Both the position numbers and the translations under genes were made by a program. The notes beneath the pieces were generated by a model, which did no database searches, was not told the origin of the DNA, and saw only the letters and a list, made by a program, of their open reading frames with translations. A DNA stretch of 64,000 nt from Sphingomonadales bacterium (lineage in GTDB: Bacteria > Pseudomonadota > Alphaproteobacteria > Sphingomonadales > Sphingomonadaceae), in contig JAIXUQ010000087.1 of assembly GCA_027483465.1 (NCBI GenBank), positions 1 to 64,000 on the forward strand, written 5' to 3'. Positions 51,701-60,003 of the stretch are shown here, piece after piece (position 1 is the first letter of the stretch; every line of letters starts with the position of its first letter).

Positions 51701-51785
51701 CGCTGATCACCACCTGGGCGGCGGCCGGCGTTGCAAGCATGGTGCCAGCCAGCAGGAGGAGACGGGGGGCGGTGCGGTCGGTCAT
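48747..51785 (-). CDS. Autotransporter with adhesin-like passenger
   Basis: The 1012-residue protein starts at ATG 51785 (MTDRTAPRLLLLAGTMLATPAAA, signal peptide) and has a long beta-helix passenger of Gly/Ser/Asn/Thr repeats (NNGTLTSAGSS, NSGAITVQSSGNNA, NSGSITGDIIGGNG). The last 270 residues are an autotransporter beta-barrel (ALWVQETGNFISQKDG..., SFTAQSVMASLRFAM), ending in a hydrophobic residue. It would insert in the outer membrane and display the passenger, for adhesion or biofilm. No catalytic triad is seen. The passenger is low-complexity, so the functional class is inferred. Longer upstream starts have no family match. Confidence 0.9.
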   Translation of the reverse strand: MTDRTAPRLLLLAGTMLATPAAAQVVISANQTTPVATATASSGQPANVTVNSGISVAVTDGTAATINSANSITNNGTLTSAGSSNVVAVRIDSASGGSLINNSAISVTGTATGATGNTGLLLSGSGSFTGSLTSSTLSRISVTGDNATGVRLAAPVVGNVSLGGVAVAGSGSAAIVVAAPLSGNLTTYGTVAATGTGNTGLAILAPITGQVLSGANIVVGSDQGFDAVGNIVNAVAGVAGVRIGAGISGGFAIDRYFVDAAGVVQPASSATTTTVLGSVSSFAGTPAVLVAPAGNDPILLGSNSDGQSLVNRGRIAAQGRNRGTAQSGIVVSGAASLAGSIASIGGADLTVGAVDATAIGIELRTGASAAAVNLAGSTNVASALTPAQGTTAAGSGGLAVGVLVQAGANLGSVVNSGAITVQSSGNNAAFGIADLAGSITSISNSGTIKVTASVSGQPARAIDLSASSAAVAISNSGSITGDIIGGNGATTVTLSGGSLTGRLALGSGANRLTMSGGATISGAVTSGGQLAVTLSGATSLDLSAGTAPTLSSLAMSGSSRLTVAVRSGQPGLTVTGAASFADTARLRVAVSSITNSQTLTLVSAAGGITAASPSTLVDTATVPFLYTLGSATVSANAVTVTLNRKSAAEVGLTPGQAGFFNQSLAALAADATLGPAIGNLATQADVLAAYRVLAPATFSAAPLRMAASMADAGMGAVAQRLTAVRLGGSRDELGNLNGLALWVQETGNFISQKDGANTPGFTGNMLGLSVGVDKPILGLDAVGLAYSIGWSDVRYGGVAGKPLLLTANQVDLYAAKRFGGLFVAIGGQYGFTSYSSRREFTFGTQSGVITAGWRGTSQGASGTLGYAIKAGRLAIMPSNSISWLKVRQNGFTETGAGSLAVTMDRSSQTITTNTAALSADYVVPSGDGAWRLGLRGGYVSQLGTSALALSGRFAGGGSDFVLGADAIRPSELQVGGQFAYAGSGFVAVLGYDRRQASSFTAQSVMASLRFAM

Positions 51786-51888
51786 CCGGGCTATTTTCCG
51801 ATGCGGTGGATCTGGTGGCCAGCACAGCCGGCGCAGCGCCTGAATAACGGCTGAACCGGCAAAATCCACCCGAAAGGCAGCGGCGCGA

Positions 51889-53361
51889 TCAGCCAAACCA
51901 GATTGGCGGCCGCCGCGCAGCCCAGGGCGCTGCCTGTTCCAGCTGAAAGGCCAGATCCATCAGGCGGGCATCATCACCGCGCCGGCCGGCAAAATGCAGG
52001 CCCAGCGGCAGGCCGTTGGTGGCCTGCATGATCGGCACGCTCATCGCCGGCGCCCCGGTGAGATTCTGCACCGGCGTGTAGGCGACGATGCGCATCATGT
52101 CGGCCATCACGTCGGCCGGCGGGCGGTGGTGGCCCAACAGGCCGATGGGCAGGGCATGGCGGGCCAGCACCGGGGTCAACAGCAGGTCATGCTCCTTGAA
52201 ACTGGCGTTGTAGGCATCGCGATAGCCCGCCAGCCGCGCCATCAGCGCCGGCACATCGGCCACGGCGGCGCCCAGGCCGGCCAGATGGCGGGTCAACGGC
52301 TCCAGCGCGGCCACGCCCTCGGCGCCGAACGCCTTGTCCACGCCGGCCACCGCCTCGGCCGCGCCCAGCGCCCACAGCGCGGTGAAATCGCGCGCAAACG
52401 CCCCCGGATCAAAGGGCCAGGCCACATCGAACACGCTGTGGCCCATGGCGTTGAGCAGGGCGCGGGTGCGGGCCATGCCGCCCAGCACCTCGTCATCGGG
52501 GGCGGCATTGTCGGCCCCGTTGGTGATCACCCCGATGCGGAAGCGCTGGCCCACCGGGCCGTTCATCCGCGCCAGCGGCGGCAGGCCGGGCACATCCTGG
52601 CCCTGCAGGGAAACCAGCACCAGCGCCGCATCGCGCACCGAACGCGACAGCACATGGTCAACCGCCAGCGCCGCCGGATCATCGCCCTTCAATTGCCCGG
52701 CCAGCCGGCCGCGGCTGGGCTTGAAGCCGAACAGGCCGCACAGATTGGCCGGGATGCGGATGGAGCCGCCGCCATCATTGGCATGGGCGATCGGCACCAC
52801 GCCGGATGCCACCGCCGCCGCGCTGCCGCCCGACGAGCCGCCGGGCGAGAAATCCGGGTTCCACGGGTTGCGGGTGGGGCCGCCGGCCAGCGGCTCGGTG
52901 GTGCACATCAGGCCGAATTCCGGCGTCGTGGTCTTGCCCAGCGGGTTGATGTTCATCTGGGCATAGGCATCGACGAAGCGTTCATTGGCCTTGGCTGCCG
53001 GGGCGCGGGCAAAGGCGCGGCTGCCGTTGCGGGTGGGCCAGCCCCTGTAGTCGTTCAGATCCTTGATGAAGCTGGGGATGGACGGGGTGCGCGGCGCATC
53101 GGGCACGCGGGCCAGCGCCCCCGGCCGGTCGATCAGCACCGCAAAGTTCAGCTTCGCCTGCGCCGCCTCGGCCCGGTCGAGCGCGGCGGCCACGGCATCG
53201 CGGGCGCTCAACTCGCCGCTGCGGATGCGGCCGGCCAGCGCGATGGCATCATCGGCGGCAGCAGCGGCGGGGGCCTGGGCCGCACCGGGCGCGGCCAGCG
53301 CCGCCGCGCCGGCGGCTGCCCCGGCCAGCAACTGGCGACGGTCGAGAATCTGATCAGCCAT
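51889..53361 (-). CDS. Amidase signature enzyme with Tat-like signal
   Basis: The 490-residue protein has an N-terminal twin-arginine-type signal (DRRQLLAGAAAGAAAL, about 1-35) and the amidase triad K100 (SFIKDLNDY), S176 (PGGSSGGSAAAVASG) and S200 (NDGGGSIRIPA). It hydrolyses amide bonds in the periplasm. Substrate unknown; candidates include peptide amides and aryl amides. The nearest gene upstream is a TonB receptor over 400 bases away. It is monocistronic or shares a transcript with the autotransporter, which starts 104 bases after its stop on the same strand. Confidence 0.92.
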   Translation of the reverse strand: MADQILDRRQLLAGAAAGAAALAAPGAAQAPAAAAADDAIALAGRIRSGELSARDAVAAALDRAEAAQAKLNFAVLIDRPGALARVPDAPRTPSIPSFIKDLNDYRGWPTRNGSRAFARAPAAKANERFVDAYAQMNINPLGKTTTPEFGLMCTTEPLAGGPTRNPWNPDFSPGGSSGGSAAAVASGVVPIAHANDGGGSIRIPANLCGLFGFKPSRGRLAGQLKGDDPAALAVDHVLSRSVRDAALVLVSLQGQDVPGLPPLARMNGPVGQRFRIGVITNGADNAAPDDEVLGGMARTRALLNAMGHSVFDVAWPFDPGAFARDFTALWALGAAEAVAGVDKAFGAEGVAALEPLTRHLAGLGAAVADVPALMARLAGYRDAYNASFKEHDLLLTPVLARHALPIGLLGHHRPPADVMADMMRIVAYTPVQNLTGAPAMSVPIMQATNGLPLGLHFAGRRGDDARLMDLAFQLEQAAPWAARRPPIWFG

Positions 53362-53787
53362 GGCGCACCTCTCCCATATGGTTTGCCGCCATGCTGGCAC
53401 GCGCCGCGCCGCTGAAAAAGCCCCTTTGGGGCGGTGGCCACCAAAGCCCGCCACGCCGTCACCAGCGCCCGTCATGCCGTCACCGGCGCCCGCGATGCGG
53501 CCACCGGGGCCCAAACTGCCGCCACATATGGCCCGCCTGCCGTCACGCCGCGGCGGCCCCGAATCCCACAAACCGCGCGGTCAGTGCCGCATCCCGGCCC
53601 GGATCATGCTGAAATTCCAGTCACTTGGCTCCCGCCCTGTCCTACAGGGGGCGATTTCGGCCATGATGGCCGGGTTCTTTGACAGGAAAATCCCGCACAC
53701 AGGTCGGCCGGCCCAAAAATGCGGCCGCCGGCCCGGTTGCCCCGGCCGGCGGCCCGAAATCGGCGCCGAAATCAGCGCGCCGTGCGA
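53362..53787. other. Intergenic region with a 21-bp minisatellite
   Basis: This 426-base gap between the amidase and the TonB receptor holds no convincing gene. A four-unit 21-bp direct repeat (GCCCGCCACGCCGTCACCAG-like) is at 53446-53529. The frame through it encodes heptads such as ARHAVTG, which is a product of the repeat and not a recognised protein. No promoter or operator was recognised; both flanking genes are on the minus strand, so a promoter for the amidase should lie near 53362-53440. Confidence 0.7.
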
Positions 53788-56466
53788 TCAGAATTTGGCG
53801 CTGAGGCTGGCCTGGAAGCTGCGGCCGATCACATAGCTGTTGGTGTCGATCCGGCTGGCGTTCAGGCGCTGGAATTCCTGGTAGCGCGTGTTGGTGAGGT
53901 TGCGCCCTTCCAGCTTGGCCTCGATCTCCCGGCCAAAGATCTTGAAGCCCTGGCGGATCACCACATCGAGGCGGATGCCCGGCTTCTCGATCAGGTCGGG
54001 CTGGCCCGACGGGCCGCGGAAGGCGACGCGGTTGCTGGCATAGTTCAACAGGATCGTCTGTTCCGACAGGCCGGCATCATCCTGGAAGCCGAATTGCAGG
54101 TTGGCGACATGGTCGGACTGGCCGGTCAAGGGCAGGCCGCTGCGGAAAATGTCGGTCGCCGGCACCACTTGGCCCGAAAGCGGGAAGCGGGTGGTGTCCC
54201 CGGCCTTCACGCGGATCTGGCTGTCGGTGAAGGTATAGTTGGCCGAAACGAAGAAGCGCCGGGTTTCGAACAGGCCGCCCCAGCCCGACAGGTCGAAATA
54301 TTTCTGCGCCTCGATCTCCGCGCCATACAGCCGGGCGTTGGGGGCGTTGGCGAAGGTGTTCTGGAAGGTGCCGCCCTGCACGAAGGCGATGGCATCGATC
54401 GGATTGTCGATATCCTTGAAGAAGGCGCCGGCGGCCAACCGCTCGTCACGGCCGAAATACCATTCATAGCGGCCTTCGATGTTGATCAGTTCCGAATTGG
54501 TGAGGAACTGGTTGCCAAAGCTCAGACGGTCGCTGTCGGTGTCGAAATAGGGCTGCGGCGCCAGTTCGCGGAACTGCGGGCGGGCCACCGTCTTCGATGC
54601 CGAGAAGCGGAACTGCATGTCCTCGGCGAAATTCCAGGTGACGGTGGCGGCCGGCAGCCAATAATCCTGGTTGATGCTGGTGGGCTGGTTGAACGCCGAA
54701 CCGGGGTTGGCGTTGAACACATCCTGCGGCACCACCCGCTGGCGGCCCTGCTCATAACGCACGCCCAGCACCACCTGCACGCCGTCGGCCGGCTCCAGCT
54801 CGACCTGGCCATAGCCGGCGTTCACCGTCAGCTTCGCCTCATAGCGCGGCGCCACCGTGGAGATGGTGTTGAGGATGATGCCATAGGTGTAGACGTTGAA
54901 ATCCGACAGCAGGAAATCCGGGCGCTGCTGGGTGACGGCGCCGGGCAGGGCGGCGTTGGACTGGTAGCGATAGTCGAACCGCTCCGAGACACGCTCGGCC
55001 CGGCTGAAGGCATAGCCGGCGGCCAGCCGGATCGGGAAGGGGCCGCCGCGGATCTTGTAGCCCAGATCGAGCCCGGCGCCATAGACATCCTCGTTCAGGC
55101 GGCTGAACGAGACCAGGCTGGACTGGCCGGGCGAGCGCAGATCGTTGACGAAGTCGTTGAACTGGCTGGAGAAGGCATAGTTGTTGAACCGCTCATAGGG
55201 CGCCAGGCGCTTGGAATTGGCATAGGTGCCGCGCACGTCGAGCGTCAGGTCGTTGAACTTGAATTCGCCCACCAGCTGGGTGTCGATCAGCTGGCGGCGG
55301 AAATGGGCGGTGGCGTTGCGCTGCAACAGCACGTCGCGGCCAACATTGATGTCGTCGATGCCGGACTGGATGCGGGCTTCCTTGATCGTGTCGTTCACAT
55401 AGACATTGACCAGGCGGACCTTGTGATCGCCAAATTCGGCGCCGAACGACATCAAGCCATTGAGAACGCTACGGAATTCTGTGGCGGCGAAATCAAAGTC
55501 CTGATCCGGCTGCAGGGCGGCATTGGCGCCGGTGCCGGTGGCCCCGCCCGACAATTGCTGCCTGCCGGCCTTGGTCTGCCAATCGTTGGAGAAGCCGGCG
55601 GCAAACACGAAGCCGAGCCTGGCATCGCCCACGTCAAAGGCGCGGCCGCCCGACATGTTGGCGCTCCAGTTCACCGGGATATTGTCGTTGCGGAAGATGA
55701 CGTTGGTCGCCGCGTTGTTCAGATCGGCGGTGATGTCCTGCAGGGCGCGCAGGTTGAAATTCTGGCCGATGGCCAGCGCCCGGCCATTGGCCTGGCTGGC
55801 GCGCAGGCCCTGCGGCGTGTTGCGGGCGCCATCGTCATAGCCGGTCCAGTCCTTGCCGCCGCCGGCATAGACATAGCCCAACTGGCCGGTGGTGGCGCTG
55901 TTGGCGCCGATGCTGCCGCCCACGTTGAAGAACGGGTCCTTGGGCACGGCGCGGGTGGTGAGGTTGATCACCCCGCCGCCGAATTCGCCGGGGAAGTTCA
56001 CCGAATAGCTTTTCTGCACCACCGAGGAGGCCAGCACCGAGGTGGGGAAGAGATCGAGCGGCACCACGCGGCGCAGCGGATCGGGCGAGGGGATGGGCAA
56101 GCCATTGAGCAGGGCCAAGGAATAGCGTTCGCCCAGGCCGCGCACATAGACAAAGCGGCCGCCCACCACCGACAGGCCGGTGACCCGCTTGAGCGCGCCG
56201 GCGATGTCGCCTTCGCCGGTGCGGGCGATGTCGGCGGCCGAGAGCACCGAGACCACTTCGCGGCTGGCGCGGATGGTGTTGGGGATGCGGGTGCCGACGA
56301 TGACGATCTCGTCGTTGCTGCCGCCGGGGGCGGACACGTCAACCGGCTCTTCCTCCTCGGCCGGCGGGGCCGCCGGCGGTGGGGCCGGCTGGGCCGCCAG
56401 CGCCGGCGCGGCAAGTCCGGCCAGCACGGTGGAGGAAAGGAGCAGACGCGCGAGAGTGGTGGTCAT
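53788..56466 (-). CDS. TonB-dependent receptor downstream of a beta-helix lipoprotein
   Basis: The 892-residue protein has a signal peptide (MTTTLARLLLSSTVLAGLAA...), a proline/glutamate-rich linker, a TonB-box-like EIVIVGTRIPN and a plug domain with FVYVRGLGERYSLALLNGLP and YSVNFPGEFGGGVINLTTRA. The barrel ends in SFQASLSAKF, a standard outer-membrane C-terminus. It lies 67 bases after the lipoprotein gene on the same strand with a strong hairpin between. Together with the lipoprotein and the type II secretion genes it may form a surface uptake system. Ligand unknown. Confidence 0.9.
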   Translation of the reverse strand: MTTTLARLLLSSTVLAGLAAPALAAQPAPPPAAPPAEEEEPVDVSAPGGSNDEIVIVGTRIPNTIRASREVVSVLSAADIARTGEGDIAGALKRVTGLSVVGGRFVYVRGLGERYSLALLNGLPIPSPDPLRRVVPLDLFPTSVLASSVVQKSYSVNFPGEFGGGVINLTTRAVPKDPFFNVGGSIGANSATTGQLGYVYAGGGKDWTGYDDGARNTPQGLRASQANGRALAIGQNFNLRALQDITADLNNAATNVIFRNDNIPVNWSANMSGGRAFDVGDARLGFVFAAGFSNDWQTKAGRQQLSGGATGTGANAALQPDQDFDFAATEFRSVLNGLMSFGAEFGDHKVRLVNVYVNDTIKEARIQSGIDDINVGRDVLLQRNATAHFRRQLIDTQLVGEFKFNDLTLDVRGTYANSKRLAPYERFNNYAFSSQFNDFVNDLRSPGQSSLVSFSRLNEDVYGAGLDLGYKIRGGPFPIRLAAGYAFSRAERVSERFDYRYQSNAALPGAVTQQRPDFLLSDFNVYTYGIILNTISTVAPRYEAKLTVNAGYGQVELEPADGVQVVLGVRYEQGRQRVVPQDVFNANPGSAFNQPTSINQDYWLPAATVTWNFAEDMQFRFSASKTVARPQFRELAPQPYFDTDSDRLSFGNQFLTNSELINIEGRYEWYFGRDERLAAGAFFKDIDNPIDAIAFVQGGTFQNTFANAPNARLYGAEIEAQKYFDLSGWGGLFETRRFFVSANYTFTDSQIRVKAGDTTRFPLSGQVVPATDIFRSGLPLTGQSDHVANLQFGFQDDAGLSEQTILLNYASNRVAFRGPSGQPDLIEKPGIRLDVVIRQGFKIFGREIEAKLEGRNLTNTRYQEFQRLNASRIDTNSYVIGRSFQASLSAKF

Positions 56467-56494
56467 GATGGGCTTCCCCGGCAGACTGGGCAGG

Positions 56495-56523
56495 CGGCCG
56501 GCAGCCGTCGCAGCTGCCGGCCG
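56495..56523. other. Hairpin between lipoprotein and TonB receptor genes
   Basis: CGGCCGGCAGC (56495-56505) and GCTGCCGGCCG (56513-56523) form a perfect 11-bp stem with a seven-base loop in the 67-base gap. No T-run follows on the minus strand. It may attenuate or stabilise the message so that receptor and lipoprotein are made in different amounts. Confidence 0.45.
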
Positions 56524-56533
56524 GGGAGGGGGA

Positions 56534-58072
56534 TCAGCGGATCGGCGACGGCGCGGCTTCGCAGGCGGTGGCGCCAGCGCCGACGCCGCAGGTCCAGCCG
56601 GCAAACCAGGTGTCGCTGGCGTTGCGGAACGCGCCGACATAGGTCGTCTCGTCGAAGAAGGTGCCGGTGCCGGTCAGCGCGGTGCGCGGATTGGTGGCGG
56701 TGGCGCCGGTTTCGAACGTGCCAGGCAGGAACAGGCTGGTGAGCGTGAGGGTGACCGGCGGCAGCAGATTGTTGTTGCCGGTGATGATCGGGGTGATGGT
56801 GGCCAGCGGCACATCGCTTTCATCGCGCGCCGCGCCCGAGCAGCCGAAGATCACCGAGCGGAACACCGGCGGGCCGGCCTCATCGGTGGCGGCATCGGCG
56901 GCGGCCGCGGTCTGGGCGCCGTCGATATCCAGGCACAGGCCGGTGCTGGTGCTGTTCTGGATGATGCCGTTCACCAGGCCATAATCGGTGCCGCCGCGCA
57001 GCAGCACGGTATCGGGGGTGCGGCGGCCGATGAAGGTGAAGTTGGCGATGCGCGGGTTGGAGCGCGGGGTGCGGGCTTCACCGCCGGCGGTGTCGGCCTC
57101 GATCACGCGGTCACCACCGTCGGTGCGCTGCACCACCAGCGCATATTGGATCAGGCCCTTGTAGCCCAGATCGGTGTCGATCGAATCGTCGTCGGCACCG
57201 GTGATGACGATATTCTTGTGGTTCACGCGGCCGCCGAACCATTCGATGCCGTCGTCCGAGCTGTTGTGGACCTGGATGAAGTTGGCGAAGGTGCCCGAAC
57301 CCACGCCGGCAAAGGTGATGCCGTTGAGTTCGTTACCCGAGCTGACTTCGAAGCCCGGATAGCGGACCTGAATATAGGCGATGCGGCCCGAATTGTCGGT
57401 GGGGCTGGCGCCGCCATAGAAAGCGCCGGTGAGGCCTTCCACCGCCGACTGGCAGCCCACGGTGCCCGGCGTCACCCCCACGCCCACGCAGGTGTGGATC
57501 GGCGCGCGGCCAAGGATGACGATGCCGCCCCACTGGCCAATCGACGAGGCGTTGACCGCGCCTTCCATGTTGGAGCGGCTGGTGAACACGATCGGGCGGG
57601 TGGCGGTGCCTTCGGCGAAGATTTGCGAGCCGCGGTTGACCACCAGCGCATCGGCACCCGAGGAGCCGAACACCACCACACCCGGTTCGATGGTGAGGAT
57701 GCCCTGCTGGCCGCCGGCGGCCGGGGCGCCCGGATCAGCGCCCAGATCGATGCCGACATTGACGCGGCCCGACAGCGAGTAAACGACGCCCTGCAGGTTG
57801 GCGAGCGTGAGGGCGCCGGTGATGGTGCCCGAAATCTGGCAATTGCGCAGATTGTTGATCACGCCGACGTTGGCGGTGCCGGTGGGGCAGCTGGCCGCCG
57901 GGCCGGTGGGGGTGGGCGTCGGCGTCGGGGTGGGCGCCGGGGCCGGTGCCGGAGCCGGCGGCGGCGTCACCAGAGTGCCTTCGCCCGGCGAGGCGATGTT
58001 GGACGCGCCATCGCAGGCGGCCAGCAGGGCGGCGGAACCGATCAACAGCAGAGCACGGAAACGGGTGGTCAT
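56534..58072 (-). CDS. Beta-helix-type lipoprotein with lipobox
   Basis: The 512-residue protein has a lipobox (SAALLAACDGAS) with lipidated C20, a Pro/Thr-rich linker (PAPAPAPTPTPTPTPTG), and a repetitive Gly/Asn/Asp-rich region (VVNRGSQIFAEGTATRPIVF, GIEWFGGRVNHKNIVITGADDD) that fits a right-handed beta-helix. Cysteines near the end (TCGVGAGATACEAAP) could pair. I know of no enzyme motif. A similar arrangement (TonB receptor plus lipoprotein next to type II secretion) is known from Caulobacter (ElpS-type export). Here the lipoprotein may be a type II secretion substrate at the surface. The Pho-like repeats lie 113 bases before its ATG. Confidence 0.82.
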   Translation of the reverse strand: MTTRFRALLLIGSAALLAACDGASNIASPGEGTLVTPPPAPAPAPAPTPTPTPTPTGPAASCPTGTANVGVINNLRNCQISGTITGALTLANLQGVVYSLSGRVNVGIDLGADPGAPAAGGQQGILTIEPGVVVFGSSGADALVVNRGSQIFAEGTATRPIVFTSRSNMEGAVNASSIGQWGGIVILGRAPIHTCVGVGVTPGTVGCQSAVEGLTGAFYGGASPTDNSGRIAYIQVRYPGFEVSSGNELNGITFAGVGSGTFANFIQVHNSSDDGIEWFGGRVNHKNIVITGADDDSIDTDLGYKGLIQYALVVQRTDGGDRVIEADTAGGEARTPRSNPRIANFTFIGRRTPDTVLLRGGTDYGLVNGIIQNSTSTGLCLDIDGAQTAAAADAATDEAGPPVFRSVIFGCSGAARDESDVPLATITPIITGNNNLLPPVTLTLTSLFLPGTFETGATATNPRTALTGTGTFFDETTYVGAFRNASDTWFAGWTCGVGAGATACEAAPSPIR

Positions 58073-58184
58073 GGCTTTTCCCTTGCGGCCCGGACAATGG
58101 CGTGCGGAGGAGCTCATGGCCTTGCTGATGCGCCCCCGCTTCAATCCGGGCGAATAGGCGCGATTCGTGGCGGCAGGATTACGG

Positions 58185-58228
58185 CTGCGTTGCGGTTTTT
58201 GGGCAGAAGGATTGCGATTTTGTGACAG
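58185..58228 (-). promoter_or_regulatory. Possible Pho box (four 11-bp-phased repeats) before the lipoprotein gene
   Basis: On the minus strand the units CTGTCACAAAA, TCGCAATCCTT, CTGCCCAAAAA and CCGCAACGCAG follow one another at exact 11-bp spacing. Units 1 and 3, and 2 and 4, resemble each other. Unit 1 is a PhoB half-site followed by the usual A-rich spacer. The first two units match the array at 12366 in most positions. Phosphate control is a hypothesis. Confidence 0.5.
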
Positions 58229-58259
58229 CGGCCGTGCCCCCCGGCCGGCACCTCTGGCC

Positions 58260-58943
58260 TCAGGGCAGCGCCTTCGCCTCGCGCTCCACGCCGCCCCGGC
58301 GATAGCGCAGGATCAACTGGCCGTTGGCGGCAAGTTCTTGCGGCAGCTCGATGATTTTCTCTTCCGACAGAAGTTCCTGGCCGTTGGCGGCGATCAGCAC
58401 ATCGCCGGTGCGCAGGCCGGCACGTTCCAGCACCGGCAGCTCTGCCAGGCTGCCCAGCCGCCAGCCGCCGGCCGGATCGCGGCGGAGCGCCAGCCGCCAC
58501 GGCGTCGGATCACCCCCCGGCGGCGGGCTGGGGCCGGCACCGGCGGCCGGCGCATCGGCAAAGGCCAGCACCCGCTCCCCGCCGGGGCCGGCCAGGATAG
58601 CCCGGCCCGGCTCCACCCGCAGCAGCCGCCAGCCGCCCGGCAACGCCCGGCCCGGCGCCAGCCTGACATCGCGCCCGCCGGCGCGGATGATCGCCATGCC
58701 GCCATCCGGCCCGGTGCGCAGGCCGGTCAAGGCCAGATCGGCCGGTGCGGCCGGTGCGGCCGGTGCGGCGGGCGGCGGTGCGGGCGGCGCAAGCGCCGCG
58801 GGCTGGGCGGCTGGCATCGGCGGTGGCGGTGGCGGAACCGGGGCCTCGGCCGCCGGCCAGCGCAGGATCGTCACCAGCGTGGCCGCCAGCGCCAGCCCGC
58901 CGCCCACGGCGATCCCCCATTCGCGCCGGCTGGCCGTGATCAT
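58260..58943 (-). CDS. gspC: Type II secretion system protein GspC
   Basis: GspC spans the inner membrane and links the platform to the GspD secretin. The 227-residue protein has one N-terminal membrane helix (about 8-28), a Pro/Ala linker, an HR-like domain (LALTGLRTGPDGGMAIIR) and a C-terminal PDZ-like domain (LERAGLRTGDVLIAANGQELLSEEKI). The start shares one base with the stop of the unnamed upstream gene (TGATG). GspC is usually the first gene of the operon; here it is last in a block that begins with gspG outside or near the window edge. Confidence 0.88.
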   Translation of the reverse strand: MITASRREWGIAVGGGLALAATLVTILRWPAAEAPVPPPPPPMPAAQPAALAPPAPPPAAPAAPAAPADLALTGLRTGPDGGMAIIRAGGRDVRLAPGRALPGGWRLLRVEPGRAILAGPGGERVLAFADAPAAGAGPSPPPGGDPTPWRLALRRDPAGGWRLGSLAELPVLERAGLRTGDVLIAANGQELLSEEKIIELPQELAANGQLILRYRRGGVEREAKALP

Positions 58944-59353
58944 CAGGTGCAGCCCAGGATGCCGGCCACCGGGATCACCAGCGCGCTGCCATCGGCTTCG
59001 GTGATGGTCAGGCTGCCGTCGCGCACCACGGCGCCGCCGCTGCCGGTGGGCAGGATCGTCAGCGCCACATCAAATTGCCGGCTGGCCGAACGATAGCGGG
59101 CGCTGGGCGCAAAGCCCATCACCGCGGTGCCGCTGGCGCTGGCAAGGGGCAGATCGGTCATCTGCCCATCGATGCGGCCGCGCAGCGCGGCCGGATTGGC
59201 CGAGAGCATGACGATGCGCTGGCGGCTCGACTTGTCCCACAGGAACAGCGCGCAGCGGCCCGGTTCCAGCACCTGCGGCGGCAATTCCGCCAGCGGGCCT
59301 GCCGGCGCCGCCGCCCCGGCCAGTTGCAGCGCGATCAGCAGCGCGATCACCAT
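58943..59353 (-). CDS. Unnamed secreted protein within the type II secretion operon
   Basis: The 136-residue protein has a signal peptide (MVIALLIALQLAGAAAPAGP) and a small mature domain with one cysteine near each end (GRCALFLWDKSS, AGILGCT) that may pair. I do not recognise a family. It overlaps gspN by seven bases and gspC by one, so it is made as part of the secretion block. A periplasmic accessory role in secretion is inferred from position only. Confidence 0.75.
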   Translation of the reverse strand: MVIALLIALQLAGAAAPAGPLAELPPQVLEPGRCALFLWDKSSRQRIVMLSANPAALRGRIDGQMTDLPLASASGTAVMGFAPSARYRSASRQFDVALTILPTGSGGAVVRDGSLTITEADGSALVIPVAGILGCT

Positions 59354-60003
59354 GGGCCCTCCCGCCCCAGCGCCAGAGCGCTGCCATCGGCGCGGAAGCC
59401 GGCGGCGGCCAGCGCCACCTGCTCGGCCGCGCTCGCCCCGGCCACGGTGGCGCGTGCCTGCCAGCGGCCGGGCACCAGCCGGATCTCCAGCCGCAGCCGG
59501 CCATCGCCGCTGGCCAGCGGCAGCAGCAGCGCCTCGCCCTCGCAGCGCGGGCTGCCCAGCAACTGTCTTTGCCCGGCCAGCGGTGTCGCCAGCACCGCGC
59601 TCAGCTGCCCGCCGGCGCTCTGGCAACGGCCGGCGGCGTCCTGCACAACGCCCAGCCCGGCCAGATCGATGCCGGCCACCGCCAGCCCCGGCAGCGCCGC
59701 ACCGCCCAGCCGGCCGGTCAAATCCTCCACACCCTGGGCGCTGGCGCTGCGCCACAGCCGGCCATTGAGCCGGCCTGCCACCTGCCATTGCAGCCGGCCC
59801 TGCAGCAGCGCCAGCGGCTGCGCTGCCAGCGCCAGATCGCCCAGCGCCAGCCCGCCGGCCTGTGCCCCATTCAGCCGGGCGGACCACAGGCTGCCACCGA
59901 TGCCGGCCGCGGCCAGCGGCGGTGCCGGCAGCAACAACCGCGCCGGCACCAGCGCCAAAAGGCCCAGGCCCAGGCCAACAGCGAAGGCGGCGGCGCGCAT
60001 CAT
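59347..60003 (-). CDS. gspN: Type II secretion system protein GspN
   Basis: The 218-residue protein starts with a membrane anchor (MMRAAAFAVGLGLGLLALVPARLLL) and continues with a repetitive GGLALGDLALAAQPLALLQG region, as in GspN, a periplasmic accessory protein of some type II systems. Position after gspM supports this. ATG 60003 overlaps the gspM stop (ATGA). GspN is not universal, and its molecular role is poorly defined. Confidence 0.82.
   Translation of the reverse strand: MMRAAAFAVGLGLGLLALVPARLLLPAPPLAAAGIGGSLWSARLNGAQAGGLALGDLALAAQPLALLQGRLQWQVAGRLNGRLWRSASAQGVEDLTGRLGGAALPGLAVAGIDLAGLGVVQDAAGRCQSAGGQLSAVLATPLAGQRQLLGSPRCEGEALLLPLASGDGRLRLEIRLVPGRWQARATVAGASAAEQVALAAAGFRADGSALALGREGPW

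Noticed and set aside
53434..53682. Small open frame through the 21-bp minisatellite
   Set aside because: The product is just repeat-encoded heptads followed by low-complexity residues with no domain or convincing start region.
53719..56742. 1007-codon plus-strand frame opposite the TonB receptor
   Set aside because: Shadow of the receptor gene; the receptor has a signal peptide, plug and barrel signatures on the minus strand.
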